A DNA stretch of 64,000 bases from Rhinopithecus roxellana (GCF_007565055.1 NC_044557.1:68763095-68827094); one strand, 5' to 3'; shown: positions 23,065 to 35,405, counted from the stretch's first letter. A program made the numbers and translations. Notes: generated by a model from the sequence alone, not told the origin.

Positions 23065-23639
23065 TTCTGTGGTACTCATTAACTAAGTCAGAATTTCCAG
23101 GAAAGAAAGGATGGTTGATCAAACTCACTTCCCATAACAACCATATTTTTCCTTGGATTTGACTCCTACTCACATGTCAGCTCTTGAATTTTTCAAGAAG
23201 GCCTTTTGTCTGAGATAATCTTTTACTATTATTTACTAAGATTTTAAAGAAACTATGCGAAGTAGCAGTATTTAAAAAGATCTCCTTTCGAATGTAGGTA
23301 ACAAAAATATTTTGTCTTATTTTCCTTTTACTCTATTTTGTCTTTTCAGTGTCTCATTCCACCCCTTTCCCAGGTGAAGGAATTGATTCATCTGTGTGTT
23401 TTATCTTAAGGAAGAAGAGGGATCAAATGAGCCAACGTTGGCAAAAGGAAAAAAAAAAAAAAAAGAGGAAGGATAAGACACATGAAATTAGTTTGGATAA
23501 ACTTGTTGACAAAGCCAATCTTTAATGCCAAGCTCATAAAAACAGAAGAGGTAACTGTTGTCACAGATTGCAGTATCATAATAAAGCACAAATACCGAGT
23601 CCTTATGCTTCTCCACAAATCAGAGAGATATGGTGGAAG
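23065..23639. other. Unassigned DNA with A16 run
   Basis: An A run lies at 23449-23464. No repeat otherwise recognised. Confidence 0.4.
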
Positions 23640-23845
23640 GACCATAGGATTTGAAGCCAGAATACTGGGCAACATTCTGACCCATCCATCAGCTCTTATG
23701 TAGACATAGGTCTGTCAATTACTCTCTAAAGTGAGAATAACAATACACAGGCTATCCTGTTTCACAGAGTTGTGGGCAGGTAAATGAGAAAATTTGGAAA
23801 GCACTTTGCTTGGTGCTCTACAAATATTGGAATCATTTATTCCAG
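23640..23845 (+). mobile_element. MIR
   Basis: 'ggatttgaagccagaatactgggcaac', 'ggtctgtcaattactctctaaagtgagaataac', and 'gcactttgcttggtgctctacaaatattgg' follow MIR order. Confidence 0.75.
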
Positions 23846-24370
23846 AATTAGGGGGATTTGTTTAATAGTTTACAGAACAAAGGCATTAAGATTCATTTAA
23901 ATCTCCGTGAAACAAATTAGACATTGTTCCATTTCCTCACACGAGGGAAGAAAATTCTCTTCTAATGTGTCTATATTTATCAATGGGGAAATCCAGCCCT
24001 CAGCTATCCTCTTCCCACCAGGATTAAGAAATGTAACAGTGGCAGCTGGAAAAACACAGAACTATGAACAGAAGATAAGAATTAGACTTTTTAAATGTCT
24101 TCATCTCCAGTACTTTCCAGATTAGCAGAATGTTTCTTGTCATTGGTGTTGCTTACGTAGTATGATCAGCCAGAAGGCCTCTCTACTCTCTAAAACTACT
24201 CATTGTTGCCTAAAAGTCTATAACTGGAGATCCCATTTCTTTGTATTAAGGCATTGATTTGTGCTCAAATCACTTTAAATTGTTACACTAAAGAAAGGAG
24301 AAAATGATGTCTATAGCATCTGGTGTCCCTGGAGAAGTAGGGATACTGGCTAAAAGAATGGCTTAAAAAG
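23846..24370. other. Unassigned DNA
   Basis: No repeat or gene recognised. Confidence 0.4.
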
Positions 24371-24378
24371 ACATTGGA

Positions 24379-24682
24379 GGCCGGGCATGCTGGCTCTTGC
24401 CTGTAATCCAGGCACTTTGGGAGACCACAGCAGGGGGGCTTGCTTGAACCCAGGAGTTCAAGACCAGCCTGGGCAACATGGTGAAACCTTGTCTCTACAG
24501 AAAAATTCAAAACTTAGCCAGACATGGTAGTGTGCACCTGTAGTCCCAGCTACTCAAGAGGCTGAGGTGGGAGGACTCCTTGAGTCTGGAGGTGGAGATT
24601 GTAGTGGGCCAAGATTGCACCATTGCACTCCAGCCTGGGCAACAGAGTGAAATCCTGTCTCAAGATAAATAATAAATACATA
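24379..24682 (+). mobile_element. AluJ-like Alu
   Basis: Full length, with many changes in both arms, 'ttgcttgaacccaggagttcaagaccagcctgggcaacatgg' of J type, ending in an (AAATA)n tail. Confidence 0.9.
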
Positions 24683-24684
24683 AG

Positions 24685-25744
24685 TAGAAAGACAATAAAA
24701 ATCAACTTTATTCCCTCTGAATTTTACCTTGGGCTGTTCTGTAGAGTAACAATTCCTTCTGCCCTCACCCTGGTGAAAGGTGCTGAACAGCAAGGGTTAA
24801 AGAAGAAATGTGAGTGCTTAACATTTCTCTAGGCGTCTTTCTTGCAAATTGAAGATTACACACAATTTTCACAATGGAGATCAGATTTACCCTTAAAGTG
24901 TCTTGGCTTCTGTGAAACTCTACTCCCAGCCAACTGCTGATGTTCATTCCTACGATTTTTAGCATCATTTTTCTTTATGTGCCATCGAGGAACCATTGGG
25001 GGTTTGGGTTGCCTATCATTTGGCTCAGTTATGAAGCATGAAGTTATGAGGGCCTAGATCTCTGCCAGGTGCAACCAGAAGAGCTACTTGGGATTCAGCA
25101 CAGTCCATAGGTAATGCTGATGACCCTGGGCTTGCATTGTTATTGTAAGAGAAGCTTGGGGTCTGTAGAAATTGATTTTGGGAATTTCAGTGCAAACCTC
25201 CTTAATCACTGATTTGTATTTTGGGATGCAGGCTTCTGTGTTGGCTTGGTTTATATGGGGCTTGCCACTTTAAATTACTTTTTTTCTTTTTAATAGCACT
25301 TCTTTTGGAATGTGGGTATGGAGGGTGGAGAGGTATGGGAAATAATGAAGATGAATCAGTGATGGTTAAGACAAAAAAATTAGATGAGAATTTCAATATG
25401 AGACCAGCTAGTTTTGCAGAGACCCAACTTCTATGCTGCTTTTGAGGGCAAGTCAAATAGACATAAAGAGGATTCTTAGCCTTCTGCTGTCTGTGCCTAT
25501 GAAATACTATTTAAAGATGTTGAAGAAATGTAGGAAGAAAACAATTTTGAATGTCACAGGAAGGAATGAATAAAAACCAAGACTTTATGAACCAAAGTAA
25601 TCATTGCTACTGTAAGAAAATCAGTCATGTGCATTACAGAGATCCTCTGTGATCCCAAGACAAAGACTTAACTGCTACTTCTACACATTAGACATTAGTG
25701 ATGAGGGACTCATAACTGTCCAAGAGGGCTAAACCAAAGATGAT
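24685..25744. other. Unassigned DNA
   Basis: No repeat or gene recognised over about 1 kb. Confidence 0.4.
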
Positions 25745-26070
25745 GATAAATGCCCAACATTTTTTTTTTTTTGAGACGGAGTCTTGCTCTGTCGCCCAGG
25801 CTGGAGTGCAGTGGCCAGATCTCAGCTCACTGCAAGCTCCGCCTCCTGGGTTTATGCCATTCTCCTGCCTCAGCCTCCCGAGTAGCTGGGACTACAGGCA
25901 CCCGCCACCTCACCTGGCTAGTTTTTTGTATTTTTTAGTAGAAAGGGGGTTTCCCCGTGTTAGCCAGGATGGTCTCGATCTCCTGACCTCGTGATCCGCC
26001 CGTCTCGGCCTCCCAAAGTGCTGGGATTACAGGCTTGAGCCACCGCGCCTGGCCGATAAGTGTCCAACAT
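25745..26070 (-). mobile_element. AluYR-like Alu
   Basis: Body 25761-26054, short T12 run, 'cagtggccagatctcagctc' and 'ggctagttttttgtatt'. Flanking 16-bp repeats match at 14 positions (25745-25760, 26055-26070). Confidence 0.95.
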
Positions 26071-26334
26071 TAAAGGTGTATTATGTAGTACTAACAGTTT
26101 TATCTTTGGCTCCAAATGTGAGATGAGAATCTGCCTAGAAATCTAAAAACAAAACAGAATTGAAGGTAAAACAAAATTGTGAGTTTGGAAGAATTAATGT
26201 TTTAAAAATGAATATAATCTCCCTCTTTTGCTTACTTGGCCAGCTTCAAGTACACAAGGGGTTTCTCCCTTCTTTCACTTAAATAATGCATTTAATTCCC
26301 TGATTGAATTTATTTGAAAGTAATACATTAATTT

Positions 26335-26495
26335 AGAGCAAGAGTCCTGAAGTTAGGCGGCCTGTGTTCAAACTCTGCCATTGACCCTGGGTAAGTTAAT
26401 TAACCACTCCAAACTTCAACTTTCTCATTTGCCAAAAAAGTGTGGCTGGCATATGGTAAATGCTCAATACATTTTAGGTATTATGACTATAGTAA
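26335..26495 (+). mobile_element. MIR
   Basis: 'ggcggcctgtgttcaaactctgccattgaccctgggtaagttaattaaccactcc' and 'tggctggcatatggtaaatgctcaata' are diagnostic. Confidence 0.85.
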
Positions 26496-26499
26496 ATAC

Positions 26500-27285
26500 T
26501 ATTGTCCAGCTCATATTCCCATCCTTCAGCTGTTTTCAGTGTTGATGCTTAAAGATCATAGCTAATTGCTTTTTTTTTTTTTTTTGAAGACTTGCTCTTG
26601 TCAATAAAGAGGAATCTAGATGAGGAGATTGCAACCCACTCTGCCTTCTGCATGGAGCAGACTAGAGCCAGACTTTTCCCAAGATCCCATTCTTGCTTAA
26701 CTACTACATCTTCCCTAATCTTCTTTCCCTCTCTTATAAGTTATGTTTCTTCCCCTAAAAATCTTTTTTTTTTTTTAAATAAACCACATTCACTTGAATC
26801 TCTCTCAGGCTTCTAGTAACCTGACCTAAGACAAGAACCATATTTCTTTGATTTTTAAGCCACATGTACTTTCACATTTTAACAAGTTTGAGGTCAGACT
26901 GTATCTTAAGATCACTATAAGCTAGGGTAAAGTTTTCATTTTCTGCACATTGACATGAAAATGTGCAGAACGAGTGTCAAGTCTTTGAAGAAAATCCTGG
27001 GATAACAGTGGGACATGCTTTTGCTGCATGTCCAACATTCGTGGTGGCACAGAGGACCATGCTTTGTGGAGAAACAGCAATGACTCTGAGTTGAATAGTT
27101 GAAAAATTGAAGAGTCAGACTGAATGATTAAAAATACTAAAAATATTTTGGCCTATTTTGCTTTTACTTGCCTTTTAATATATGTAAAACAATAATATGT
27201 AATACATTTTATTGAAATCTAAAGGATCTTTCAAAAATATAAAAAAATTGTAAGTGATGATTGTGACACAGATGATACTTCAGTG
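26500..27285. other. Unassigned DNA with T runs
   Basis: T runs at about 26568-26585 and 26765-26776. A 10-bp inverted repeat TTCTGCACAT / ATGTGCAGAA lies at 26941-26970. No repeat named. Confidence 0.4.
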
Positions 27286-27289
27286 CGGT

Positions 27290-28460
27290 GGGGACGGGAT
27301 GATCTTGCAGTGAATGCTCTGGGTCTGTTGGATGTCCACACTGGGGGGAAAAGCATCTCTCTGACACCATACCCCAAATCAACTGCAGATGGATTGTAGA
27401 TCTAAAAGTGAAAGGTGAAATAATGAAGCTACGGAAACATAACATTGGAGACTATCTTCTTGAGCTTCGGTTGGGCACATATTTATTAAGCAGAACCACA
27501 AATGCTTTAATTATAAAGAAAACAATAAATTGAACCATGTAAAAAGTAAGAGCATTTCTTCATCGAAGCATTGCATTGAAAGAATGGCAAAGTCAGTCAC
27601 AAGGGGGGAGAAAATATTTACAACATGTATATCTAACAAAGGGTTATAGTCCGTGCAATAAAAACTCCTACACATTGATAATAGAAACATCCTAATAAAA
27701 TGAGCAGAGGCATGGACAAACAAGGATATAAAATGGTCAATAAACATAAAAAGTGCTTAACTTCATTAGTCATCAGGAAAATGCAAATTAAAACCACACT
27801 TGATAACACTGCATACCCATGAGAAGGCTAAAATCCAAACATATCAAGTTGTAAGCTGGTTTAGCTATTGGAACTGAAACTCTTGAATATTGCTGATGGG
27901 AATGTTAATTGAGCAATTACTTTGGAAAAATATTTTGGCAACATCTGAATATCTACTCTGATCCAGCAGTTCTCCTTCTAGGTTTGTACCCAGTGGAAAT
28001 GTGTATAAATACTCATCCAAATAAAAGTACAAGAATGTTGATAGCAGCATTATTTGTAAAACCTTCAAAATATAAGCAGCCAAATGCCTATCAATAATGT
28101 GATGGGTCATTATATTGTGTATATTCATATAATGGAATATTATGCAGCAATGAGAATATGTTCTAATAGCATGTAATAATGGGTGAGGATCATCAGTGTA
28201 ATGTTGAACAAAGACTGAAAAGAATACATAATTTACAGTTCTATTTATATAAAATTCAAAAATAGGAAAAAAGTTTTTGTGGTGTTGGAAGCGAGGATAA
28301 TGGTTACTTTGGGAGGGAGGTAGTATTGACAGCAGGCATACAGGTCTTCTAGGGTTTTGACAATGTTCTTGTTCTTAATCCAGGCTGTTTACATTGGTGT
28401 GGAAATTCATTGAGCTTTATTGATGCGTTTCATACTTTTTATGTATGTGAAATTAAAGCA
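27290..28460 (+). mobile_element. L1M ORF2 3' end and 3' UTR
   Basis: About 1.2 kb of old L1: 'aagtaagagcatttcttcatcgaagc', 'aacaaagggttatagtccgtgcaataaa', 'gcaaattaaaaccacacttgataacactgcatacccatgagaaggctaaaat', 'tgctgatgggaatgttaattg', 'ccagtggaaatgtgtataaatactc', 'aatggaatattatgcagcaatgag'. Many stops and frameshifts; it cannot encode protein. It is the longest single L1 segment here. Confidence 0.92.
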
Positions 28461-28739
28461 TTGCCATTGTTTAATCGGCAGCAGTATTTCTAGCAGTATT
28501 TAGATAATGATATGTCTTGTAATTGATGGCATCTTAGTTGAGGTAAAATATTTTCATCAGTGGTCAGGTAGTAATAGTTCCCTAACTCTGATCTCTTACT
28601 CTCTGTTTTCCAGTTCATCTCAAGTGCTCAGTGTGGCACCCTATAATCTCTTAACTTTTTCCTTAAGAGTAGAACTGATTCTTAGCTTGATATGTATTCA
28701 CCTGGAACAAAAATTACCTTGCCCGGACTCCCTGCACCT

Positions 28740-29365
28740 AGGTGTGGTCAATGTGATGGCATTTTGGCCTCTATCAGGGAAAAGGGTATGGGGTAGTGTG
28801 CAGGAGAGTGTTAGCTGCCTCAAGTTGCAAATCTTGCAGTTTTCTAAGAAGGACCTGTTTCATGACTGGCCCTTGGCTGATCCCTCAGAATTGAGTCCTT
28901 AGAATATTTTAACTGATCCGTGCTTTGCGTGAATCACATTATACCCATTTATCTGGGTAGTTTGTGCCAACAATGTGATTTATGATGGATACCTGCTTTC
29001 CTTCTTGGGATCTGGGGCTCCAGAGACTGTGGTCAGTCATATAGAAACTACATGCCTGTGTGACTGACACCTGATAAAAGTCCTGGACTCAGACAAGCTT
29101 TCCTCTTAAACAAATCTGAACAGAATAGGTTCTCACAACTTGTTGCTGGGAGAAATAAGTGCTTCCTATGTGACTCCACTGGGAGAGACTCTTGGAAGTT
29201 TACCTTTGGTTTCCTCTGGACTTCACCCCATGTATTTTTCTCTTTGTTGAATTTGCTTTGTATCCTTTCACTGTAATAAACCGTAACTGGAACATAATGA
29301 TTTCTGAGTCCTGTGAGTCCTTCTAGTGAATCACCATATGTACAAGTCTTGGGGAACCCTGGTAC
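28740..29365 (+). mobile_element. Old ERV LTR or ERV-like relic
   Basis: The end has the LTR-like order 'tttgtatcctttcactgtaataaaccgtaact', 'tctgagtcctgtgagtccttctag', 'cttggggaaccctgg', with an AATAAA at 29276. The upstream half has the LTR-like 'gttgcaaatcttgcagttttctaagaaggacctg'. Class (ERVL or ERV1) unresolved. Confidence 0.45.
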
Positions 29366-29429
29366 CGATGGTGTAATGTATTATGATTCAACAAATATTC
29401 ATTCCTCTCCCTCAACTTTCATAGGAAGA

Positions 29430-29795
29430 GTATACTTTCCGTGTGATTGATATTGAACTTGACCATGTGACTTTCTTTTGCCAGTGGCATGTGGGTAGAA
29501 TGGACTTTGTGCCAATTCAAACCTTATACCCTAAGAGGCATTGCACATTTTTGTTTGCCTTTCTGGGAGCATTTGAACTCTTCCATAGAAAAACCATGTT
29601 TCCAGAAGCGTTCATTCTACTAGCCTGGGCAACAGAGTGAAGACACATAAAGCAGACCTAAATCCAAACTGCAGCATGGTGCCAAGCCTGGTCAGATCTG
29701 CAGCCTGAAGCAGAGCTGCTCTGCTGAGGCCAGACTAGATCAGAGAGGCATAGTCACAAGAGTAATTTAATACAGCATTATTGGGGAGGAGTTAA
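29430..29795 (+). mobile_element. MLT1-type LTR relic
   Basis: 'gaacttgaccatgtgactttcttttgccagtggcatg', then 'tagcctgggcaacagagtgaagacacataaagcagacc' and 'gactagatcagagaggc' are in MLT1 order. 'gcctgggcaacagagtga' looks like Alu by chance but the context is LTR. Confidence 0.6.
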
Positions 29796-29799
29796 CAGA

Positions 29800-30062
29800 T
29801 ATGGGCATTTCTAGAAACTTCATTAAAGGACTGTGGGTGTGTATCCTCTCTTTGTCTCCTTTGCTGTCTGGAAGGCCAGATTTGGTCCTAAAGCTCTAGC
29901 CAATTTTGTGGGTAGTGATGATGGAGGCCAGACCCTAGGGACAGCTGGAAGGCACGTGGAATCCGAATGACTCTGTGGAGCCACTGCTTCCATCTTGTTT
30001 AGACCACTTTTGGGTTAGATTCCCTGTCATATGCAGCTGCACTTAATACTAACTAATACAGT
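29800..30062 (+). mobile_element. Second MLT1-type LTR relic, 3' part
   Basis: 'atgactctgtggagccactgcttcc' and the end 'gtcatatgcagctgcacttaatactaactaatacag' are the MLT1 3' half. It directly follows the preceding LTR. Confidence 0.6.
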
Positions 30063-30562
30063 CAGCACATCCTTATCCACCAACAGGCTCTTAGACTAGG
30101 AGACCTGAGAGACAAGTCAAATTAGGAATGCTCAGGCAAACCACTTTTACTGTCTCCTGGAAGGTCCTGGGCGATTTTCTGAATATGAATCTGTTACCAG
30201 TTTTAGTATTTCCCCCATATTTCATGCCTAAGAGAATTTCCCACTCTGGAAGAATTTTTTGGTTTAAGCTACTGCTAATCCTTGGGGTAGTTTATCAATT
30301 TATTTAAAAAGAAGTTTTTCTTTTCTTGTCTCCAAGCTCTTTCAAATGAAACCTGAGTGAAAGCCAATATGTAAAATAAACATGAGCCAAACTACTCTGA
30401 AAGAAGGATGGTGACAAAGTGTGCATCTTCTCTTTCTTTGCCCCAGAGGGGTCTCCTCCAAATTGCTCTGGCTCTGTGATACCCAGGACTGTAAGGGGTG
30501 TGGGTGGGGCGGGGGAATGGTAGGTTGAAATCCTGTGCATTTTTGGAGAGGAAAACAAAGAC

Positions 30563-30611
<49 letters not shown>

Positions 30612-32075
30612 AAGGGACCAGATTTGGGTTTATTTCCAAGAATCAGAGGTGTCCAATGATAAGGTGGTGTGCCTTGTGAGGAGGTGATCCTCCCATCGAG
30701 AAGTGGTGTCCCTTTCATCTCTGGATCCCACTCCTACTTCCCACCCCAGCCCAGGGCTTTGCTGAGAACACTTTATTGAATGTCACATTATTATTCTCTT
30801 CAGTGCACTCTGTCTTCCATCTGGGGTGGAAGGGAAACAGTGAGGCAGACAATTACATTGCTGATGTGAGATTTTTAGAGGAAAATTGAGGGAAATTATG
30901 GGGACTACCCAGCTGTGGTGAAAACTCCTCACTAGCTTCCCATCGGACCCATTGTTTTCGCAAAGTGCGACTATTAAAAATGATTTAAAGTCATTTGCCA
31001 CTTTACCATGCTGTTAGATTCCCTTGAATCTTACCTAGCTCTTAAAAAGGGTACAGGCAGTCAAAGCACGTTCACTCTCAAAATGGTATGAAATATGATG
31101 TCTACTATCTAGAAAGTTGAAATCTACACCATCAATGTCAATCTTCCCAACATTCCCTATTCTATTTGATCTTATTTTCTATCTTCTAGATTCTGTCTCT
31201 TGTATCACTTCTTTTTTTACCTTGTAATTTTTCCCACTAAAGGTAGCTCTGGGCTTTTGCTTGTTTAGTCCTCTCCTTCTAAATATAGAGGAAACCCCTT
31301 GAAGTTTTTATCTTTACTGTTTTATTTTTAAAGATGTTTACTATTTATGTTCACTTTTCCTTCTTCCTTTTCAGATTCATCAAGACAGACATACATCTGA
31401 GATGTATGAATATCCTGTAAGACTGATCCAAATCCTGCTGGCTTGGTGAGCTCATCTCCCAGTTGCCTTATTATTTTAGAATAGTGAAGAGCTCCAGTGA
31501 AGATGAAGGTAAACAGTGAGGTGGTTGTACAGTAGCAACCGCAAGCAGACGTTTAGCTAATTAATAAAAGGCAGTGTCTTCAAAGCTTGATGTCAACTTT
31601 GGGGACCTGGGTTTAAAAGGGGGTTGTTGTCTGGTTCACTTTGTATTCTCATTTCAGAGGTTGCTTCTCTGTACAAGTAACACCAAGCAAATGGAGGGGA
31701 AAGTATTTTTCTGCAGAAAATGCTCAGGAGACCTCCTAGTAGTTGAGATTACAGGCAAGGAAATGTCTTTAGTGTGACGAAAGCACAAATGGAGCAGAGA
31801 TAGTCACTTTCAAGATATGCATTTAAGAACTCGAATAATGAGTTACTTTGACTAGAGGCAAAATGGATAATTTTACTAGTTGTCTGTCATGTTAGGTAAC
31901 TCTCTTTGGGTATGGGGAAGAACTTCTGAGATTCTAATTGGGTAGTTTTCTAAAAAACATGCTATATAAGATTTTAGTGTTTGGTTTTTATATTTTAAAA
32001 ATAACTCATCCTTGCTATAAAAAAGTTTAAACAGAAGAATATTGCATTGTTTGGGGTACGCTAGGCTATGCTGCC
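30063..32075. other. Unassigned DNA around an A35 run
   Basis: Contains the A run at 30574-30608 and a G-rich patch at 30497-30517. No repeat named elsewhere in the 2 kb. Lysine- or phenylalanine-rich frames are translations of the A run. Confidence 0.4.
30574..30608. repeat. Uninterrupted A35 run
   Basis: Thirty-five A residues not attached to any Alu or L1. No AATAAA lies in the 40 bp upstream. Confidence 0.97.
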
Positions 32076-32632
32076 TGTGGTAGTCAGCCTCAAGGATGGC
32101 CCCCAGGAATCCAGCTCCTGCTATTCATGCCCTTGTGCATTTCCCATCCCCTTGAATGTGGGCTGGATTTAGTGACTTGTTTCTCATTAACAGAATAAGG
32201 CAGAAATGATGGGATGTCACTTATAATATTAGGTTATAAAAAGACTGTGGCTTCCATCTTGTTTCCTCTCTCTATGCCCCTCTTTCTTTTATCCTTTCGT
32301 CTCTCTCTCTCTCTGGGGAAGTAAGCTGCCTCATCATGAGCACCCCTACGGAGAGGTCATGGATATTTTTAGCCAACAGCTACCGAGGAGCCGAGACTTA
32401 CGAACAGCCATGTGAATAGGCTTAGTAGCAGATTCTCTAGCTCCAGTAGAACCTTGAGATGCCTACTGCCTTGGTCAATACTTTGATGGTAGCCTCATGA
32501 GGGTTTCTGAGCCAGAACTCCTCCTGGGTTCCTGATCTGTGAAATAATACATATTTGTTGCTTCCAGCTGCTAAGCTTTGGGGGTGGGGGCTGGGGGAGT
32601 AATTTGTTATGCTCCAATAGATAACTGCTACA
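32076..32632 (+). mobile_element. MLT1-type LTR, near full length
   Basis: Starts TGTGGTAGTCAGCC and ends ATAACTGCTACA. Internal 'aggatggcccccaggaatcc', 'ccaacagctaccgaggagccgag', 'gtgaaataatacatatttgttg' and 'taatttgttatgctccaatagataac' are ordered as in MLT1. About 557 bp. Confidence 0.85.
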
Positions 32633-32675
32633 TTCATGAACTTCCATTTCTCAGTGCCTTTACACAATAATCCCC

Positions 32676-32702
32676 TCACACACACATATGCACACTCACA
32701 CA
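32676..32702. repeat. Short interrupted (CA)n
   Basis: CA dinucleotides interrupted by ATATG and CT. Confidence 0.8.
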
Positions 32703-33039
32703 TTTTTAGTTCAAGTTAGGCATTCCCCTGGGAAGCTATCTTGCATGGGTAACAGTGATCCAGGCTGCTTCCTTTTTGTGGTAGGGAGATTGCTTGAAGG
32801 ACTCACAACTTTAAGTATCCCAGAGATAAAGTGATGTATATCACTTCTGCTTACACGTCATGGGCTGAAACCAGTTATGTGACCCTCACCTAACTGTATG
32901 GGAAAATGGAAAATTGCAGAAGTATATGGACAATCAATGAGAATTAAAGGTTTGTGCTACATGTATGGCATAAAAAGGCTCAGACATTTTATACATAACT
33001 GTTTGAATTGTGCCCTTTCAGATACATACACTCATCATA

Positions 33040-33240
33040 TAAACACATAAGCATATATATATGCATAAATAAGCACAGAGGCATGTAAAATATATATATC
33101 TATACACTAGATATATTTTTTAGTGTATAAATTAGATATATATATTTTATATGCCTCTATGCTTATATGATTATATTTAATCTACAAATATATGATTATA
33201 TATTATACATATGATATATACACGTATAAAATAGGATTAT
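33040..33240. repeat. AT-rich palindromic region
   Basis: (TA)n-like DNA containing an inverted repeat of about 40 bp per arm (33069-33108 and 33122-33166) around a 13-nt centre. Arms share the non-trivial words 'cagaggcat' / 'atgcctct', so the symmetry is not just TA content. Confidence 0.9.
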
Positions 33241-33244
33241 GTCT

Positions 33245-34040
33245 CTACATAGAGATCTATTTCATTCTTGGTAATATCTGCTTGGAATTTCATGGTATGG
33301 AATGTACTAGAATTCATTTTGTTGTTCCCTGTTAATGAAGCATAATTTAATCATTTCTGTGACTACAAAAATGACTTATTAGCCTGATTTTCATCTGATA
33401 CCTCTCTAACTTGTCCGTATGCCATCATGCGCATGTATTGGAACCAGTCCAAAGAGGGAAAAAAATTTTGTCTCCACCAGCGCTTGCTTTACCCCATTGT
33501 TTCTGTCTGCTTAAACAAAGGGCATCATCGTGTTTGCTCCTGTTTTTCAGGAGCAATAAGAGATAAGCAATAAGGAAGCTATTGAAGAATTAAACTTCAC
33601 CAGCCATCATTCTGATAAAAATACAAAGGACAGAAGGAAACTAGCATTTATTAAGTGTAGAGTACTTAGGCACTATGCTACACATTTGTATATTGATTTC
33701 ACTAGAACCTCGTGGTTATCACTATGAAATCTATAATTATTATTTAACTCCCACAGTGAAATCTTCTTCATAGGCTTTAAGCACCTCCTTTCCTCCACCT
33801 CACCACATATACTCACTGTGTAAAATATATATATATATTTGGTAGAAAGCAGAGTTAACCAGGCTGTAATGACTGCTGCTTTTCTTAATAAAGATACTGT
33901 AAAGATCAATGTGCCCTTTCCTGGAAGATACACCATACATATTTAAAAAGGAAAAAGAACATGCAATGTTTGCAAATTTCCTGGGAAGATTCTGTCTGAA
34001 AGTGTGCTATCTTGCTTTCCAATGTTTCTATTAAAGAACA
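33245..34040. other. Unassigned DNA
   Basis: A short (AT)n lies at 33823-33840. No repeat otherwise recognised. Confidence 0.4.
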
Positions 34041-34044
34041 AAAC

Positions 34045-34170
34045 AAATATATGTATGTGTTTGTGTATGTGTGTGTATATGTGTGTATACACATATATAT
34101 ATACACATATATACATATATATACACACATATATATACACGTGTATGTATATATGTGTGTATATATATCC
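34045..34170. repeat. (TG/TA/CA)n microsatellite
   Basis: Alternating purine-pyrimidine DNA for about 125 bp, moving from TG-rich to CA-rich and back. Tyrosine/isoleucine-rich frames on both strands are its translations. Confidence 0.95.
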
Positions 34171-34589
34171 AAATGAAGAGAGATATGACTGACTGTCTCC
34201 ATTGTCTATTGTTTCCACTTGGGAATTCTATAAAAGGACGAGAACATCCTCTGCCTTTGAAACAGTTGCCAGTTTATGTCTGTAGTTTCTGAGGGTTGTA
34301 GGCAAACTCCTGTGGGTCCTTCTCTCTGACCAAGTAAGCTGTTCCAGTTCAGAGGCATGGGACTGCTGGGCAGCAAAATATTTCAACTTTGGCAGAGAGG
34401 TGGGAGCAGGGAGAATGATGCCAGAATTTTTAATAGCATTTTCATGGATGGCGAATAGAGGGAGAGAAAACTCCCTTCACTGATCTCTGGCTTCTGGAGT
34501 TCTACAACTTCCTTCGTCTGCAATTCAAGGAAGTAAGGTGAGGCTCAGTCCATAGAGGGAGCCATCTCTAATCCTGGCAGGTACTAAGA

Positions 34590-34705
34590 TAGTATTAGTA
34601 TTTCAACTTTGCAGATGAATAAACAGAGGCTCAGAAAGATTAAGGACCTTGATCCCCAGCTCTGAATAACCATACAGGCCTTCAAGACATGTGCCTTCTT
34701 TACCT
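34590..34705 (-). mobile_element. MIR
   Basis: 'tttgcagatgaataaacagaggctcagaaagattaaggaccttg' is the antisense MIR core. Confidence 0.8.
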
Positions 34706-34709
34706 GTTT

Positions 34710-35405
34710 GGATTGAAGTAGGCGATCTCTTAAGGTCTCTTAACGTTTACAATACATTATTCTAAGCAGAGCTGTAGTCAAATTATAAACATCTAGAAGA
34801 ACTCTCCTTCAATCATAATACCTTGAACACTTTCTCTGGATAGCCTAAAAATAAATTCTTACTCTACAGCCCTTCAGCTGGTGGAAAGGTTGGAGACCAC
34901 TGAAGAGAATACTCTGCTAAAGAATTTGACCTGCTTAAAGTAAAGGAAAATGTTAGCTATAGACATTTATATTTTACCATGTTCCTACAAATGAACCAGT
35001 AGAGGGTGAAGTTTCTATTGCATAGGTATTACAATGGGACTTGTTTTCTATGTATTTGTGGTTCCCGGACATTGTATGGAACCAGGAAAGAGAAACAGAA
35101 GCTGCTCTGAAAATCAGTGTTAAATGGAGGTATCCATGCCCAGATAGAAAAGCTATACAAATTAGATTACATTATGAACAGTTTTCCTTTTCTTGGTATT
35201 ATATATTTCAAAATAGCTAGAAGAGAGATCTTGAAATGTCCCTAACACATAGAAGTAATACATGCTCGAGGTAACAGATGTCCTAAATACCCTGACTTGA
35301 TTATTACCTTCTATGCATGAACAAAGTATCATATATACCCTATAAATGTACACTAATATTATGTATAAATTAAAAAGTCAGGTTTTAAATTGATACATAA
35401 TATCA
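34710..35405. other. Unassigned DNA
   Basis: No repeat or gene recognised. Confidence 0.4.

Noticed and set aside
28507..28902. 131-codon plus-strand frame
   Set aside because: It runs from unassigned DNA into an LTR-like relic with no recognisable domain; open length is within chance.
29615..29640. Alu-like words 'gcctgggcaacagagtga'
   Set aside because: No Alu body around them; the surrounding sequence is an MLT1-type LTR.
30560..30620. Processed pseudogene ending at the A35 run
   Set aside because: No parental transcript recognised, no AATAAA and no TSD visible; kept only as a finding.
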